In this document: positions 1-10,559 of the stretch, piece after piece
Layout of the letters: each line of letters begins with the position of its first letter
How positions within the stretch are numbered: the first letter of the stretch is position 1
NCBI GenBank assembly: GCA_963921795.1
Contig: OY997654.1
Coordinates: forward strand, 4,673,555-4,737,554
Direction of reading: 5' to 3'
DNA from: Nannobrachium achirus
Taxonomy: Eukaryota; Chordata; Actinopteri; Myctophiformes; Myctophidae
Length of the DNA: 64,000 nucleotides
Notes under the pieces: model-generated
What the model was told of the DNA's origin: nothing
Databases searched by the model: none
Seen by the model: only the letters and a program-made list of their open reading frames with translations
Program-made: the position numbers and the translations under genes

Positions 1-875
1 GGTAGTAGTATACTTTGTCTGTTGTACGGGACCACGCACATAGAAAATAGCCGATATACAAGCTCACAACACATCAAACCCACGCTGCGTTGTGAGCTTG
101 TAGCATGGTTATTATCTGTCACGACCACACACACACCCACACACACACACTAACAGCTAGTTTTAATTGTGGTTATCACAATTCGCATTCTCACTGCAGT
201 CAGCTCTCTGTGGCAATGATATGCATGCTAAACTCCGCCCCCTCAAGGCGACAGACAGTAGAGTATAGTTAGTACAGTAGAGGCGCTGCATGACGTCACT
301 CAACAACAATAGTAGCCAAACAGATTTACCTTGTTGGCATGTCATAAACACTTTAATTGCAATGCATTATGTCCTATGTAACTTGGTATGGTCTGACTGA
401 AAGTACATTTTGTCAGGACAAATAGTCGGCCCTTGGGCGTTAATATTTTCTAATGTGGCCCCCTTTGGACATAACGGGTCCATTTGGTTCCATTTGTATT
501 CTCTCAGAGTTATGAGGGTCCTTGAAATGATAAAGGTTTGAGAACCACTGTGCTTCAAATGGAACAGTCTTAACAAATATAAATGGTAAAAGCTGCTAAG
601 GAAGTAAGGAAGAGTCCCAGTTTCTTTCCAATATGACGAATATGTGCTGTTCTTTAAGTCTATGCCAGGCCTGTTGAGAACATTTTTTGAATATTGAATT
701 ACGATGTACTACATTTATTAAATACACATATTTAGTGGTTTAAATTTTCACCGAATGAAAAGTTTTATGGTCACAATTCACAAGAATCATGGATGAGTTG
801 ATTCTAGGCTTAAAATAATTGATATAAATATGTGTGTAAAAATCTATGGGAAAGACATATTGTGTGGCACCAGTA
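1..875. other. Non-coding repeat mosaic at window start
   Basis: No gene is supported here. A degenerate copy of the dispersed hairpin repeat lies near 45-105 (arms with ACAAGCTCACAAC and GTTGTGAGCTTGTAG). A short CA-rich tract lies at 123-152. A relic of the GGGTCCATTTGGTTCCATTTG repeat, seen again near 6370-6600 and 17220, lies near 475-530. The rest is AT-rich sequence in which I see nothing recognisable. Confidence 0.6.
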
Positions 876-2123
876 CATTGTAATCATTGCTATAGAGTGT
901 TTGTTCAGTAACAGTGTTAAATAGCTCTATATTGTGACAGTAATCATTGTTATATAGTGTTTGTTCAGTAACAGTGTTAAATAGCTCTATATTGTGACAG
1001 TAATCATTGCTATAGAGTGTTTGTTCAGTAACAGTGTTAAATAGCTCTATATTGTGACAGTAATCATTGCTATAGAGTGTTTGTTCAGTAACAGTGTTAA
1101 ATAGCTCTATATTGTGACAGTAATCATTGCTATAGAGTGTTTGTTCAGTAACAGTGTTAAATAGCTCTATATTGTGACAGTAATCATTGCTATAGAGCAG
1201 CGTTCCCCAATAGGCGGCCCGGGGGCCATTTGCGGCCCGCGGGGGGCTACTTTCTGGCCCCCACCAACCCCAGTAATAATGGTGGTATAACAGCAGCAAC
1301 AACACTAGTATGTCGTCGTTGTCGGGTGGAAATCTCGTATCTCCAAATTTGTACGTTCTTTCGCAAATCATACAAGGCCGTCGCACAAAAGTAGTGAAAA
1401 CAGCAGATCTACAAGCACACAATGCCTCGCGGTGTGCTTGTAGATCGGCTGTTTTCATTTTTAAAATGATAAATTCAAAACGAACGGTTTTGGACATACA
1501 AGATTTTCACCCGACAACAACGAAAACTGTCGCTGGAGTAGCGGGAACGCCACCATCGCCCCCTGCAATGTTGTGGCCCTTGGCTTGGTACCCTAGACAT
1601 GATTCGGCCCTTGGGGAAAACTAATTGGGGAACCCTGCTATAGAGTGTTTGTTCAGTAACAGTGTTAAATAGCTCTATATTGTGACAGTAATCATTGCTA
1701 TAGAGTGTTTGTTCAGTAACAGTGTTAAATAGCTCTATATTGTGACAGTAATCATTGCTATAGCGTGTTTGTTCAGTAACAGTGTAAAATAGCTCTATAT
1801 TGTGACAGTAATCATTGCTATAGAGTGTTTGTTCAGTAACAGTGTTAAATAGCTCTATAGTGTGACAGTAATCATTGCTATAGAGTGTTTGTTCAGTAAC
1901 AGTGTTAAATAGCTCTATATTGTGACAGTATAATCATTGCTATAGAGTGTTTGTTCAGTAACAGTGTTAAATAGCTCTATAGTGTGACAGTAATCATTGC
2001 TATAGAGTGTTTGTTCAGTAACAGTGTTAAATAGCTCTATATTGTGACAGTAATCATTGCTATAGAGTGTTTGTTCAGTAACAGTGTTAAATAGCTCTAT
2101 ATTGTGACAGTAATCATTGCTAT
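876..2123. repeat. 60-bp tandem satellite, about 13.5 copies, split in two
   Basis: The unit contains TGTTTGTTCAGTAACAGTG and ATAGCTCTATATTGTGACAG and repeats every 60 bases, with one 62-base unit near 1931. About 5.4 copies lie at 876-1197 and about 8 at 1638-2123; a hAT-type insertion separates them. Units are nearly identical, with only scattered substitutions. Because 60 is divisible by three, the minus strand shows a long open frame with a 20-residue period; this is a by-product of the period, not a protein gene. Confidence 0.95.
1198..1637. mobile_element. Non-autonomous hAT element inserted in the satellite
   Basis: The ends are CAGCGTTCCCCAAT and ATTGGGGAACCCTG, 14-bp TIRs with one mismatch. 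Both sides carry the 8-bp TSD CTATAGAG (1190-1197 and 1638-1645), which is part of the satellite unit. The sub-terminal sequence rich in GGCCC/GGGCC is typical of hAT elements. The interior is itself a foldback: GTCGTTGTCGGGTGGAAATC near 1316 is mirrored by ATTTTCACCCGACAACAACG near 1503, and the 80-bp hairpin family sits at 1395-1457. No transposase is encoded. Confidence 0.9.
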
Positions 2124-2536
2124 TAGTCGGGGGCCCCAGGGCAATACAAGGACTGTTTGGTTCAGATTCTCGCAAATTCGCCAAATTTGGCACAGATGTT
2201 GTCCATAACATACTTAATCATTTTAAGATGGGTGCCAAGATGGGCACCCATGGTACTGCCATATTGCGCAATCCAATTGGTGTCCCATTAACTTTACATT
2301 ACAGGGAAAAAAAACAAAAAAAGAATCTGCTTTAAGTAGCATATAACTGGTCAAACTAGGGGGTTTTCATGATGCTGAATCCATTGCAGGCATTTGTTTT
2401 GCACAAAAAACATTCCGTGGGCTAGAAATGGCCTCAGAAAACAATACACGTATGGGTGAGTATTCATGTTAGTCAGAGGCCTTAGGGTTTTTTTTCTCTC
2501 GTGCTAATCAGTCTAAAAGTTCAAAATTTTGCACAG
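2124..2536. other. Unassigned non-coding stretch
   Basis: It begins where the satellite stops and ends at the TSD of the palindromic element. A short imperfect inverted motif, GGGTGCCAAGATGGGCACCC, lies near 2229. No exon, RNA gene or known repeat was recognised. Confidence 0.4.
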
Positions 2537-3024
2537 ATGTAGCTTAGGGTGGATCTTAAATGACCTTTTTTAGATTTTCTTGAGTCTCACCCCCCAATTA
2601 TGTTCCAATGTACAAAAAACTGCTTTGGTCAAAATTTGGTTGAATTTCAAGCATATTTAGAGGTAGCTCAATCAAGCCAAAGATTGTACATTTTATTGGT
2701 CAAAATCGAATTGCACTGCAGGCACATTTAAGTTATACATTACACATTATTCTTATACTAATCACAGAAATTATATTTTTTTAAGCTTACAAATCTAAAC
2801 ACAAATCTGATTACATGTTTGTCATATGTCGAACCAGAATTAATATATTGTAGGAAATAGCAAAGCAAAGAATGACAAATTGCTATTTTTCATTTAACGT
2901 GCACAATGACATGTCTTTATTGCTTCAATCATACTCACAACACACAACAAGCACACAGCCTCACTTCCTTGTTTACCCCCAAAACCCCTGAAAGTCACTG
3001 CAGTATTTAATAGTAATTCAGTAG

Positions 3025-3432
3025 TTACTGATCAATTAAAGTTTGTTTACGGCTATCGGGATACTTGTGCCGATGGTTCTGCACAATTTGCAGCAAGTAT
3101 TGGAGTTGGGACTCATCTTTAGTAATGAGACCACAATATTCTTGTATTAGGGCAACCCCACGCTCTGCATGATCATTGACAACATTCATCGCCTTCACTA
3201 CAGCCAGAGCTTCTTGGTAGTCCACCCTGGGCTCCCACTCATCGGGATCAACGTCAAGGAAGTCATCTGGGAGATCCATCATTTTGAAAAGCACCTTGGA
3301 TTTGGGAGACACAAAATCTTCAATGTTCTTCCTTGCAATTGTTCCAAGGTCAACAGTAATTCTCTTCATATGCCCCTGTTCACCATAAGTGATTGGAAAA
3401 CCTTTGAGAAGCAGCTTTAGACACCTCAGCAT
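3025..3432 (-). pseudogene. Inverted left-arm copy of the same transposon protein
   Basis: This minus-strand frame repeats the protein of the right arm from RITVDLGTIARKN through LPDDFLDVDPDEWEPR, VVNDHAERGVALIQEY and HKYPDS to the stop. Only a few residues differ, for example SPKSK against FPKSK and DSRKQ against DSHKQ. The segment upstream of the shared region is deleted relative to the right arm, so it is shorter. The close identity implies either a recent inverted duplication or gene conversion between the arms. Confidence 0.6.
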
Positions 3433-3744
3433 TTATTGATGAACCGGATACCTTGAGCAGCGATGTATCTGGTTCAGAGCTCCAGTAGCTACCCATCATG
3501 CCCGTTGGATGGCAAAGGTTATTTATTGTTTGAAGATCTGGATGTTTCATGGCCAATTCAAACTGACCCTCAGGGAAGAAAAAGCATGCATGGATTTGTG
3601 CATGTTTACAGTTTGCATTTATGTGAAGGCATGGATGATGGCACCTGTTGCTGTCAGCGCTCCACTAAATGACTTGGCAGCTGTTAAAATCGTTGCTGGA
3701 ATATTCATCAATAAATGCTGAGGTGTCTAAAGCTGCTTCTCAAA

Positions 3745-4226
3745 AGTGTTCCAATCACTTATGGTATTTGGCTCCAGAGATCGTCAGACTTGCAATGTTT
3801 GACAGTCAATTGAGCGCGCAAACGAAGAGGCTGATGGTGAGAGCCATGAAAGATGGAAATGAAGATGATGAACAGGGGCATATGAAGAGAATTACTGTTG
3901 ACCTTGGAACAATTGCAAGGAAGAACATTGAAGATTTTGTGTTTCCCAAATCCAAGGTGCTTTTCAAAATGATGGATCTCCCAGATGACTTCCTTGACGT
4001 TGATCCCGATGAATGGGAGCCCAGGGTGGACTACCAAGAAGCTCTGGCTGTAGTGAAGGCGATGAATGTTGTCAATGATCATGCAGAGCGTGGGGTTGCC
4101 CTAATACAAGAATATTGTGGTCTCATTACTAAAGATGAGTCCCAACTCCAATACTTGCTGCAAATTGTGCAGAACCATCGGCACAAGTATCCCGATAGCC
4201 ATAAACAAACTTTAATTGATCAGTAA
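3745..4226 (+). pseudogene. Transposon-borne protein fragment, right arm copy
   Basis: The open frame encodes about 160 residues starting near APEIVRLAMFD, with RITVDLGTIARKN, LPDDFLDVDPDEWEPR, the conserved-looking VVNDHAERGVALIQEY and HRHKYPDS near its end, and stops at TAA. I recall VND.AERGVAL-type proteins as recurrent, poorly characterised products linked to animal transposons, but cannot name the family. No catalytic motif is visible and no upstream exon was found. It is the longer of the two inverted copies and looks like the C-terminal exon of a larger gene whose 5' part is missing. Confidence 0.6.
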
Positions 4227-4855
4227 CTACTGAATTACTATTAAATACTGCAGTGACTTTCAGGGGTTTTGGGGGTAAACAAGGAAGTGGGACTGTGTGC
4301 TTGTTGTGTGTTGTGAGTGTGATTGAAGAGTGTGCAATAAAGACATGTCATTGTGCACGTCAAATGAAAAATAGCAAATTGTCATTCTTTGCTTTGCTAT
4401 TTCCTACAATACATTAATTCTGGATTGACATATGACAAACATGTAATCAGATTTGTGTTTAGATTTGTAAGCTTAAAAAAATATAATTTCTGTGCTTAGT
4501 ATAAGAATAATGTATAATGTATAACTTATATGTGCCTGCAGTGCAATTCGATTTTGACCAATAAAATGTACAATCTTTGACTTGATTGAGCTACCTCTAA
4601 ATATGCTTCAAATTCAACCAAATTTGAACCAAAGCAGTTTTTTGTACATTGGAACATAATTCGGGGGTGAGACTCAAGAAAATCAAAAAAAGGTAATTTA
4701 AGATCCACCCTAATGTAGCTCAATCTTACCTAAAATATTATGGTAAGATTGTGATTATGGTAAGCTTACGTTTCATATCGCATTCACCTTACCTGTAACT
4801 TTCACTACTCCCAGAAAAAAAAAACATTTTGAAAAAGAAAAAATATATATATATA

Positions 4856-5602
4856 CCGTATTAGCCCGAATATAGTACGACTCCGATTATAAGACGACCC
4901 CTATTTTTCAAATATCATTTTTGGAAAAAAATATAAATATTATATATTATATATTAGGTTATTTATAAAGAAAAACGTTTTTTTTTTGGAAAATCATCAT
5001 AGAAAAGCTCATACAGAGATAACATTCTGCTGTATTGTATTGCATTAACCAATTCATACTGAAAATCAGCTCCTCATGATGTGTATCAGAATAGAATACA
5101 GTCCACACAGCATACTGCTGGGGAATAAAAAACACTACATTTCCCATCAAGCTCAGCGGCTCATTTCGTCATTCAGATGCGACTCTCCATGGTAAACAGG
5201 AACCACACAGGATACTAGGCAGGCAGCATTAGCTTCATTGGGCTTCATTTACTGTTTGGATTAAACTTCCACGCTAAAGATCTCATGTGCGGCCGTCATC
5301 CACGCCGATGTTCGCGAGGACAACGCACGCGCCTCGGTAAGTTCAATGCCAAAGTCATCCGACTTGCCAAACGGAACGTGAAATGAGCCGCGTCCAAATT
5401 TCGCTGCGCAGTTTGTAGACAGTGTACGGTAAATCACCGTAACAGCTCGCTTGGGCCGCTGTGACAGAGAAGGGAAAGGTCCTGAAAGATACATAACGTA
5501 TCTCCCCGGTGAAAAGTCTACGGCCCTATTATAGGACGACTCTCTATTTTGAGGATATGTTTATTCGAATAAAATATCGTCCTATATTCGGTCCAATACG
5601 GT
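4856..5602. mobile_element. TIR element with ACCGTATT.GCCCGAATATA ends
   Basis: The left end ACCGTATTAGCCCGAATATA is mirrored by CCTATATTCGGTCCAATACGGT on the right, and the sub-terminal GACGACCCC / GGACGACT also matches inverted. Both ends abut TA-rich tracts, so the TSD cannot be read with certainty. TIRs with CCCGAATATAAGACGAC are common in animal DNA transposons. The interior holds no intact transposase; a GC-richer block at 5280-5500 has an open minus frame that I do not recognise. Confidence 0.65.
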
Positions 5603-5603
5603 A

Positions 5604-5634
<31 letters not shown>

Positions 5635-5721
5635 TTTTCCGATATTTTTTTCCCGATCTCCGATCTTATAAAAATGACCATATCGGCGGCCGATCCGATC
5701 ACGTGATCGGGATCGGGCAAC

Positions 5722-5768
5722 ACTACTATATAGTGTTTGTTCAGTAACAGTGTTAAATAGCTCTATAT
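5722..5768. repeat. Isolated partial monomer of the 60-bp satellite
   Basis: TAGTGTTTGTTCAGTAACAG and AACAGTGTTAAATAGCTCTA match the satellite unit at 876-2123, about 3.6 kb away. It is one partial unit, just beyond the 3' side of the Ig exon, next to a fragment with CCGATCCGATCACGTGATCG that looks like another transposon end. Confidence 0.85.
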
Positions 5769-5814
5769 GGGATTGGGGATGAAGGGTAAATGACACTCTT
5801 ACCAACAATCTTAC

Positions 5815-6174
5815 CAACAACAATGAGCTGGACCAAACTGCTTCTGTGCGGGGTTGGAACGTCGTTGGTTATTGCAGAACACTTGTAGGTCCCATTGTCT
5901 GAGATCTGCACCCTGGACAGCTTCAGTGAGATGTTACCATGAGACAACTCTTCATGAAACAGGGTTGTCCTCTGTTTGTACGACGGGTAGGTATCTGTGA
6001 AGCCGTTACGTCCATCTTGGAGAAGGTACACTCCTTCTGGCTTCAGGTCAGGTCTGGTCCACTCCACCGTCTGGTACTCCATGTTGACAGGTGGTTCAAT
6101 GTGACATGGAAGGATGACATCATCTCCCTCTTTAACCCGCACAGGCTGAGAAGACCCGATGACCTGACGTTGTC
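5815..6174 (-). CDS. Ig V-set exon of a butyrophilin/B7-like receptor
   Basis: The exon is 360 nt and codes about 120 residues of an immunoglobulin V domain. Visible hallmarks are the first cysteine in DDVILPCHIEP, the core tryptophan in VEWTRPDLKP, the segment SYKQRTTLF, and the second cysteine in DNGTYKCSA after ISLKLSRVQIS. A pyrimidine-rich acceptor ending TTCTAAG precedes it, and the donor G|GTAAGA follows. Both boundaries are phase 1, the usual arrangement for Ig exons, and the residues before the domain (QRQVIGSSQP) resemble fish butyrophilin-like proteins. Such proteins are cell-surface members of the butyrophilin/MOG/B7 group, mostly immune. No leader, constant-domain, transmembrane or B30.2 exon was found nearby. 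It could be one exon of a larger gene extending beyond the repeats, or an orphaned exon. Confidence 0.85.
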
Positions 6175-6369
6175 CTTAGAACAAAACAAAATCATTCATT
6201 ACATACTGCAGATGTACTGTATGCTGTTCACTTGTACACATGTTAAGTAAGATTAAGTTGTGTCCTGTAATGTTACAGTACTGTATTAAATGGAGGCCTT
6301 GTGTTATTTGCTTTTTGGGCCCCAGGGGGCCACATCAAGGGCACTGGGGGCTCCTGGGTAAACGCTACT

Positions 6370-6600
6370 GCAGCGTACACTCTGAGTTACCCTTTAAAGG
6401 GTCCATTTTTGTTTCATTTGTACACTCTCAGAGTTACCCTTTAAGGGTCCATTTGTACACTCTCCTGTAAGGGTCAATTTGGTTCCATGTGTACACTCTC
6501 AGAGTTACAGAACTGTAAGGGTCCATTTGGTTCCATTTGTACCCTCTCAGAGGTACAGACCTGCAAGTGTCCATTTGGAACCTCCTCACACCACACGTTG
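6370..6600. repeat. Minisatellite-like tandem repeat, about 40-50 bp units
   Basis: About five degenerate units built from AAGGGTCCATTTGGTTCC, ATTTGTACACTCTCAGAG and TTAC lie head to tail. Single related units occur near 475-530 and 17220-17260, so the unit is also dispersed. No coding role is apparent. Confidence 0.75.
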
Positions 6601-7546
6601 AGAACCATGAATCTATGTGATTAGCAGGGTTCAGAAACAATAGAAAATACATTATTATCAAAGTTTTGCTTCCCCCTAGTGGTCACCTTTGCTCACTTCA
6701 GGCTTATGTGAGCAAAGGCTTATTTAAAATGTTTCAATGTTTGTATGTTTCAATGTTTGACAGAGAAGAGGTGATCAAACACAAGTGATTGACAGCTCAG
6801 CAGTGTGTCACGGTGACACGGCACCAATCAAACTGTAGCAGGCACCCGACATTTGATAACAGTCGCACATAGATTAATACAAGGGAAATACAGTAAAACC
6901 CCCAAATAAGGAGATTTATAATATCAAGCAAAGAAATGAATTACGCGCTGCGCTCTGTGGGGGGAAAATCTCCGCCAGGTCATGTCCACCCCTGGCCTGT
7001 AAAACTCATAGGAACCAAATGGAATGAAATCTGCTTAAACTGACTGACATATGGATACAGAACCATATATAGGCGTTATAATGTCAGGTGGAAACCTTCT
7101 ATGTCCATAAATAAATTAATAAAGTCATGAATTTATGTTAGCTGTTTTAGCTGCACAATCGGAGTCCTAAATTACAACCGGAATAATTACATTATCATCA
7201 TTTTTATTTGTTGTTGTTGTTATTATTAGACTCATTCAAATGACCACCAGTGAGCCCTGGGACTCACTTCATTGAACAACATAACTGTACTATATTAGAT
7301 ATTATTATAATATCTAATAAATATCTAATACATTTAATATATGTTGGCAATGCATAAAGGGGAAGACCACCCATTTTCAATACTGAACTATGTCACTAAT
7401 ATACCTTAGAGGAGTTGTGTGGGGGGAAAAAAAGTCCCCCTCTTCTGTGTTGCCTAGAACTGGAGGATTGATTTTGGGGTTTGTATTGTAAAGTACAACG
7501 GTGTGATGTCATCACATTGTGATTTGTTGTAAATATCTTCTCTAGA
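6601..7546. other. Intergenic AT-rich stretch
   Basis: No coding or RNA feature was recognised. A small AT palindrome around TATTAGATATTATTATAATATC lies near 7291-7320. The last bases (CTTCTCTAG) make a plausible splice acceptor for the hAT transposase relic that follows. Confidence 0.4.
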
Positions 7547-8757
7547 AAATGCAGTTAAAAGTGAGAAGCGGATCAGCCAAACAACAACTGTCTGCAAAAG
7601 GTTGGTATGCCACTTCTCACACAGCTGGAAAAAAGAAGGTGGCACTTGATGAGGCCCAGAAGCACTTCCAACTTCCAGATCATGGACTCGTCACTGAGTG
7701 CCAAACTCCATGGGGCTCCAGGCTGGAAATGATTGACAGGATCCTGGAGCAGAAGAAAGCACTGGCAGAGGTCCTCTCAGAGGACACAAGAACACAACAT
7801 CTAGTTCTAGGGCATCATGATCTAGATGTACTGGAGTCGGTCAGCAGTGCACTGGGATCACTGCTTGAGTTCACTGATGCTCTGTCAGGTGAAAGTTATG
7901 TTAGTGTCTCACACCTTAGCCTTTTCAACACAAGCCTCTTGACACCAAAGGAGGGGGACAGTAACTTGACAAAGTCCTTAAAAGAGAAAATGTTAGACTA
8001 CTTGAATAGCAAGTATGAAGATTAAGTCACACAAGAGCTACTGGATGTGGCATCCTTCTTAGACCCAAGATACAAGACCCAGTACGTCAGTGAAGCCAAA
8101 GTCCCCATCATCAGAGCCAGACTGGTGAAAGAGATCAAGGAGCTGGAACTCAAAGGTAAATATAATGATTAGAATAGAATGTATATGAAACAGAATACCT
8201 TTAATTTTATTACACCACCCAGTATCTTACTTTTCAGTAAATGTTTAAGTGTACACTGAACATGGTTTTCATACAGTAATGATTGTCATTATATTACAAT
8301 GTTGTAATATAATATTTCAAGTAACATAACAATAATGACATTGCTTTCTTCATTTTATTTTAGAATCCTGGGGGCTTAGGAGTTGGAGTAGAAGAACTGG
8401 AAGTTCCACGTCTCCCACCCCCCAAAAAGAAGAAGACGTTGGCACGCTTCTTCGCTAGCGCCAGTGCCATTGCCACGGCAGAACCAGTTGACCCCACTCC
8501 TGCCATAGAAGCTGAGCTGAGTGGCCATCTTCTGGCCTTGACAGCTAAGCCAGAAAGCAACCCGCTTCTGTGGTGGAAGAAATATCAGGTCAACTTCCCC
8601 AGGCTCAGCCACATGGCAAGAAAGTATTTGTGTGTGCAAGCCACCAGCTCTCCTTCAGAGAGTCTTCAGCTCCGGGGGAAATACTGTAAGATATGAGAGG
8701 TCCTGCCTTGCTCCAGACACGGTTAATAAGCTGGTGTTCCTTGCAAAGAATCTCTAG
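7547..8757 (+). pseudogene. ZBED-type hAT transposase relic (C-terminal half)
   Basis: Block one (7547-8155) codes the middle of a hAT transposase: LVTECQTPWGSRLEMIDRILEQ and, after an in-frame TAA at 8023-8025, ELLDVASFLDPRYKTQY. A GT donor at 8156 and a TAG acceptor at 8361-8363 would remove 208 bp, though the joined phases do not match. Block two carries the PPPKKKKTLARFF linker and the dimerisation region: WWKKYQVNFPRLSHMARKYLCV and ATSSPSE. A 2-bp loss in a GAGAGA run near 8659-8661 then shifts the frame before RVFSSGGN and LVFLAKNL. The known function is cut-and-paste transposition; several families of this type have been domesticated. Here a stop, a frameshift and a missing N-terminal BED finger make a dead copy. 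Confidence 0.85.
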
Positions 8758-9308
8758 AAGTCGTGCACACAAATATTAATGCACAGCTATGCAAGCACAG
8801 ATTGCACACAAGATGGTGCTTAGCCGCACGCACACACACACCCCTACCTCTATTCCGAATGTGAAAATATAAAGCTTGTTTACTTGTCCTTCTGATTCTG
8901 ATTCTCTATGGTACATTCTAGTTAGGCTAAATTAAGGGTGAGGATTTTATTGTCTAGTACTGAATCAAAATGAATGAATATATGGCCTTATTCATTGCTT
9001 AAACATTATAAACATATAACATTGATTCATACACATATTTAGGTAATGTTAAGTAGACTCAGTGTAAATCAATCCATCCAATCAATCAATCCAAACCTCA
9101 ACTTTTTGTTTACAAGTTGTTTACTGTTGGAAATTGAATGAATGGCAATCAGCCTAGTATAACAGTTATACCAGTAAGACTCCCTAATCGGGAGATAAGC
9201 GACCGTTGGTCGCTTATCTCCACAAATAGGCCAAAAGTTTGTTTTACCAATTATCAAGACATACGGGCAGTTGACAGTTTGCCATGGTTACTCATTGAAG
9301 TTGAATCT
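8758..9308. other. Non-coding stretch with a 14-bp perfect hairpin
   Basis: A CA-rich tract lies near 8828-8842. At 9191-9221 GGAGATAAGCGACC and GGTCGCTTATCTCC form a perfect hairpin with a 3-base loop. No gene recognised. Confidence 0.5.
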
Positions 9309-10150
9309 CCATATATGGAGACATAAGTTGCTCATACCATAGCAACCATGTTTTTTACAGGGCCTGGGATTGATGACATCAGAAATCTCCATATATGGGC
9401 ATGAAAGGGATTTTGTTTCTGGAAATATGTCTGTGGGGTGCCACATTTGGAATAAAACACTTACATCACACATCTGGATATCCATACAGCCCATCTAGTT
9501 TGCCTGTGTCCATTTATGCCCATATATCTGATGACATTGGGACACTGATCTCCATATATGGGCATAAAACTTATGTTAATTAGTAAAGCCTGGGGATCTC
9601 CATATATGGGCATGAGGGGTACCCTAAAAGGGCATCATCTGGGAATAGCAAATATAGTTATCCTAGAAAGTGAAAATCTTACATCAAAGGCCATAACTAC
9701 CTACCTACCACCATACTGCATTCCTCATTCAACTACCTACCAGTAAGATGCCTATAGGGAGAAAAGCAAAGGGCGAGGTTGCACCATTTCTTGGTCTTCT
9801 GGCCAGTGATGTATATCGGACCATTTAACCATATATGGAGACATCTGGTACCCAAAGATATTCACAGATATGGGCTTAATATTGATGACATAAGGGATCT
9901 CCATATATGGGCGTAAAAGGGATTTGGTTCCCCTGGCATCACAGGGATCTCCATATATGGGCATAAAATGGATTTGGTTACCCTGGCAACACGGGGATCT
10001 CCATATCTCCATATATGGGCATAAAAGGGATTTGGTTCCCCTGGCATCACAGGGATCTCCATATATGGGCATAAAAGGGATTTGGTTCCCCTGACACTGA
10101 CAGTGATGTCAGTGGCTGGTTCTACAGAGGGGATCTCCATTTATGGGCAT
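9309..10150. repeat. CCATATATGG repeat cluster (first block)
   Basis: The motif TCTCCATATATGGGCATAAA recurs irregularly. Exact CCATATATGG occurs at 9309, 9389, 9552, 9600, 9829, 9901, 9951, 10009 and 10059, plus CCATTTATGG near 10137. From 9890 the units become a ~55-60-bp tandem (GATCTCCATATATGGGC ... GATTTGGTTCCCCTGGCA). CCATATATGG is an exact CArG box, the SRF binding consensus CC(A/T)6GG. Any binding role is inference; the motif may simply be carried by the repeat. Confidence 0.85.
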
Positions 10151-10409
10151 AAAAGGGAATGTATGTATGATGATGTCAGATATCATAGACGTCATAGGAC
10201 TTTCACATAACGAATAACTGAGTAAGCATGTAAACCCGTAAAATCTATATTTGGGCATGGCTGATTTATGACCTCATCATGATGACACGAGCAAACACAG
10301 CTGAATTGTATAAATGATCAGTGCAGAAACCAACAGAAGTATTTGACCAAGACTCTTCGATTTAAACATCAACAAAGGTGTGACGTTTGTTGATGGTCAC
10401 AAAGGTGTG

Positions 10410-10445
10410 ACAGACGGACGGACGGACGGACGGACGGACGGACGG
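10410..10445. repeat. (GACG)n tetranucleotide microsatellite
   Basis: About eight GACG units in a row, followed by GGCCGGTGG. It sits in a short open frame by chance. Confidence 0.9.
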
Positions 10446-10559
10446 CCGGTGGAGGTTTTCATAGTAAACTGCTCCCTGACGGTCGCAACTAAACTAGAAA
10501 AAAAAAAATCGAAGAAAGTGTGCCTGCAGCTCGCTAAGTGTGTGCAACCTTGTATGTGT

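Larger units (their letters stand above)
2545..4712. mobile_element. 2.2-kb palindromic DNA transposon with 8-bp TSD
   Basis: The ends are TAGGGTGGATCTTAAAT and its inverse, flanked by the perfect 8-bp direct repeat ATGTAGCT (2537-2544 and 4713-4720). Almost the whole element is a long inverted repeat: 2545-3441 mirrors about 3703-4712 around a spacer of about 260 bp. The left arm has lost roughly 120 bp that the right arm keeps (about 3760-3880). Each arm carries a copy of the same transposon-type reading frame, facing outwards. An 8-bp TSD fits hAT or another 8-bp superfamily; I cannot assign the superfamily from memory. Confidence 0.88.

Noticed and set aside
844-1497. Long minus-strand open frame of 20-residue repeats, and its partner at 1915-2211
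   Set aside because: It follows from a 60-bp satellite whose period is a multiple of three; it crosses a hAT insertion and has no other gene features.
876-2123. CRISPR-like array
   Set aside because: Units are contiguous with no unique spacers; this is a simple tandem satellite in a vertebrate genome.
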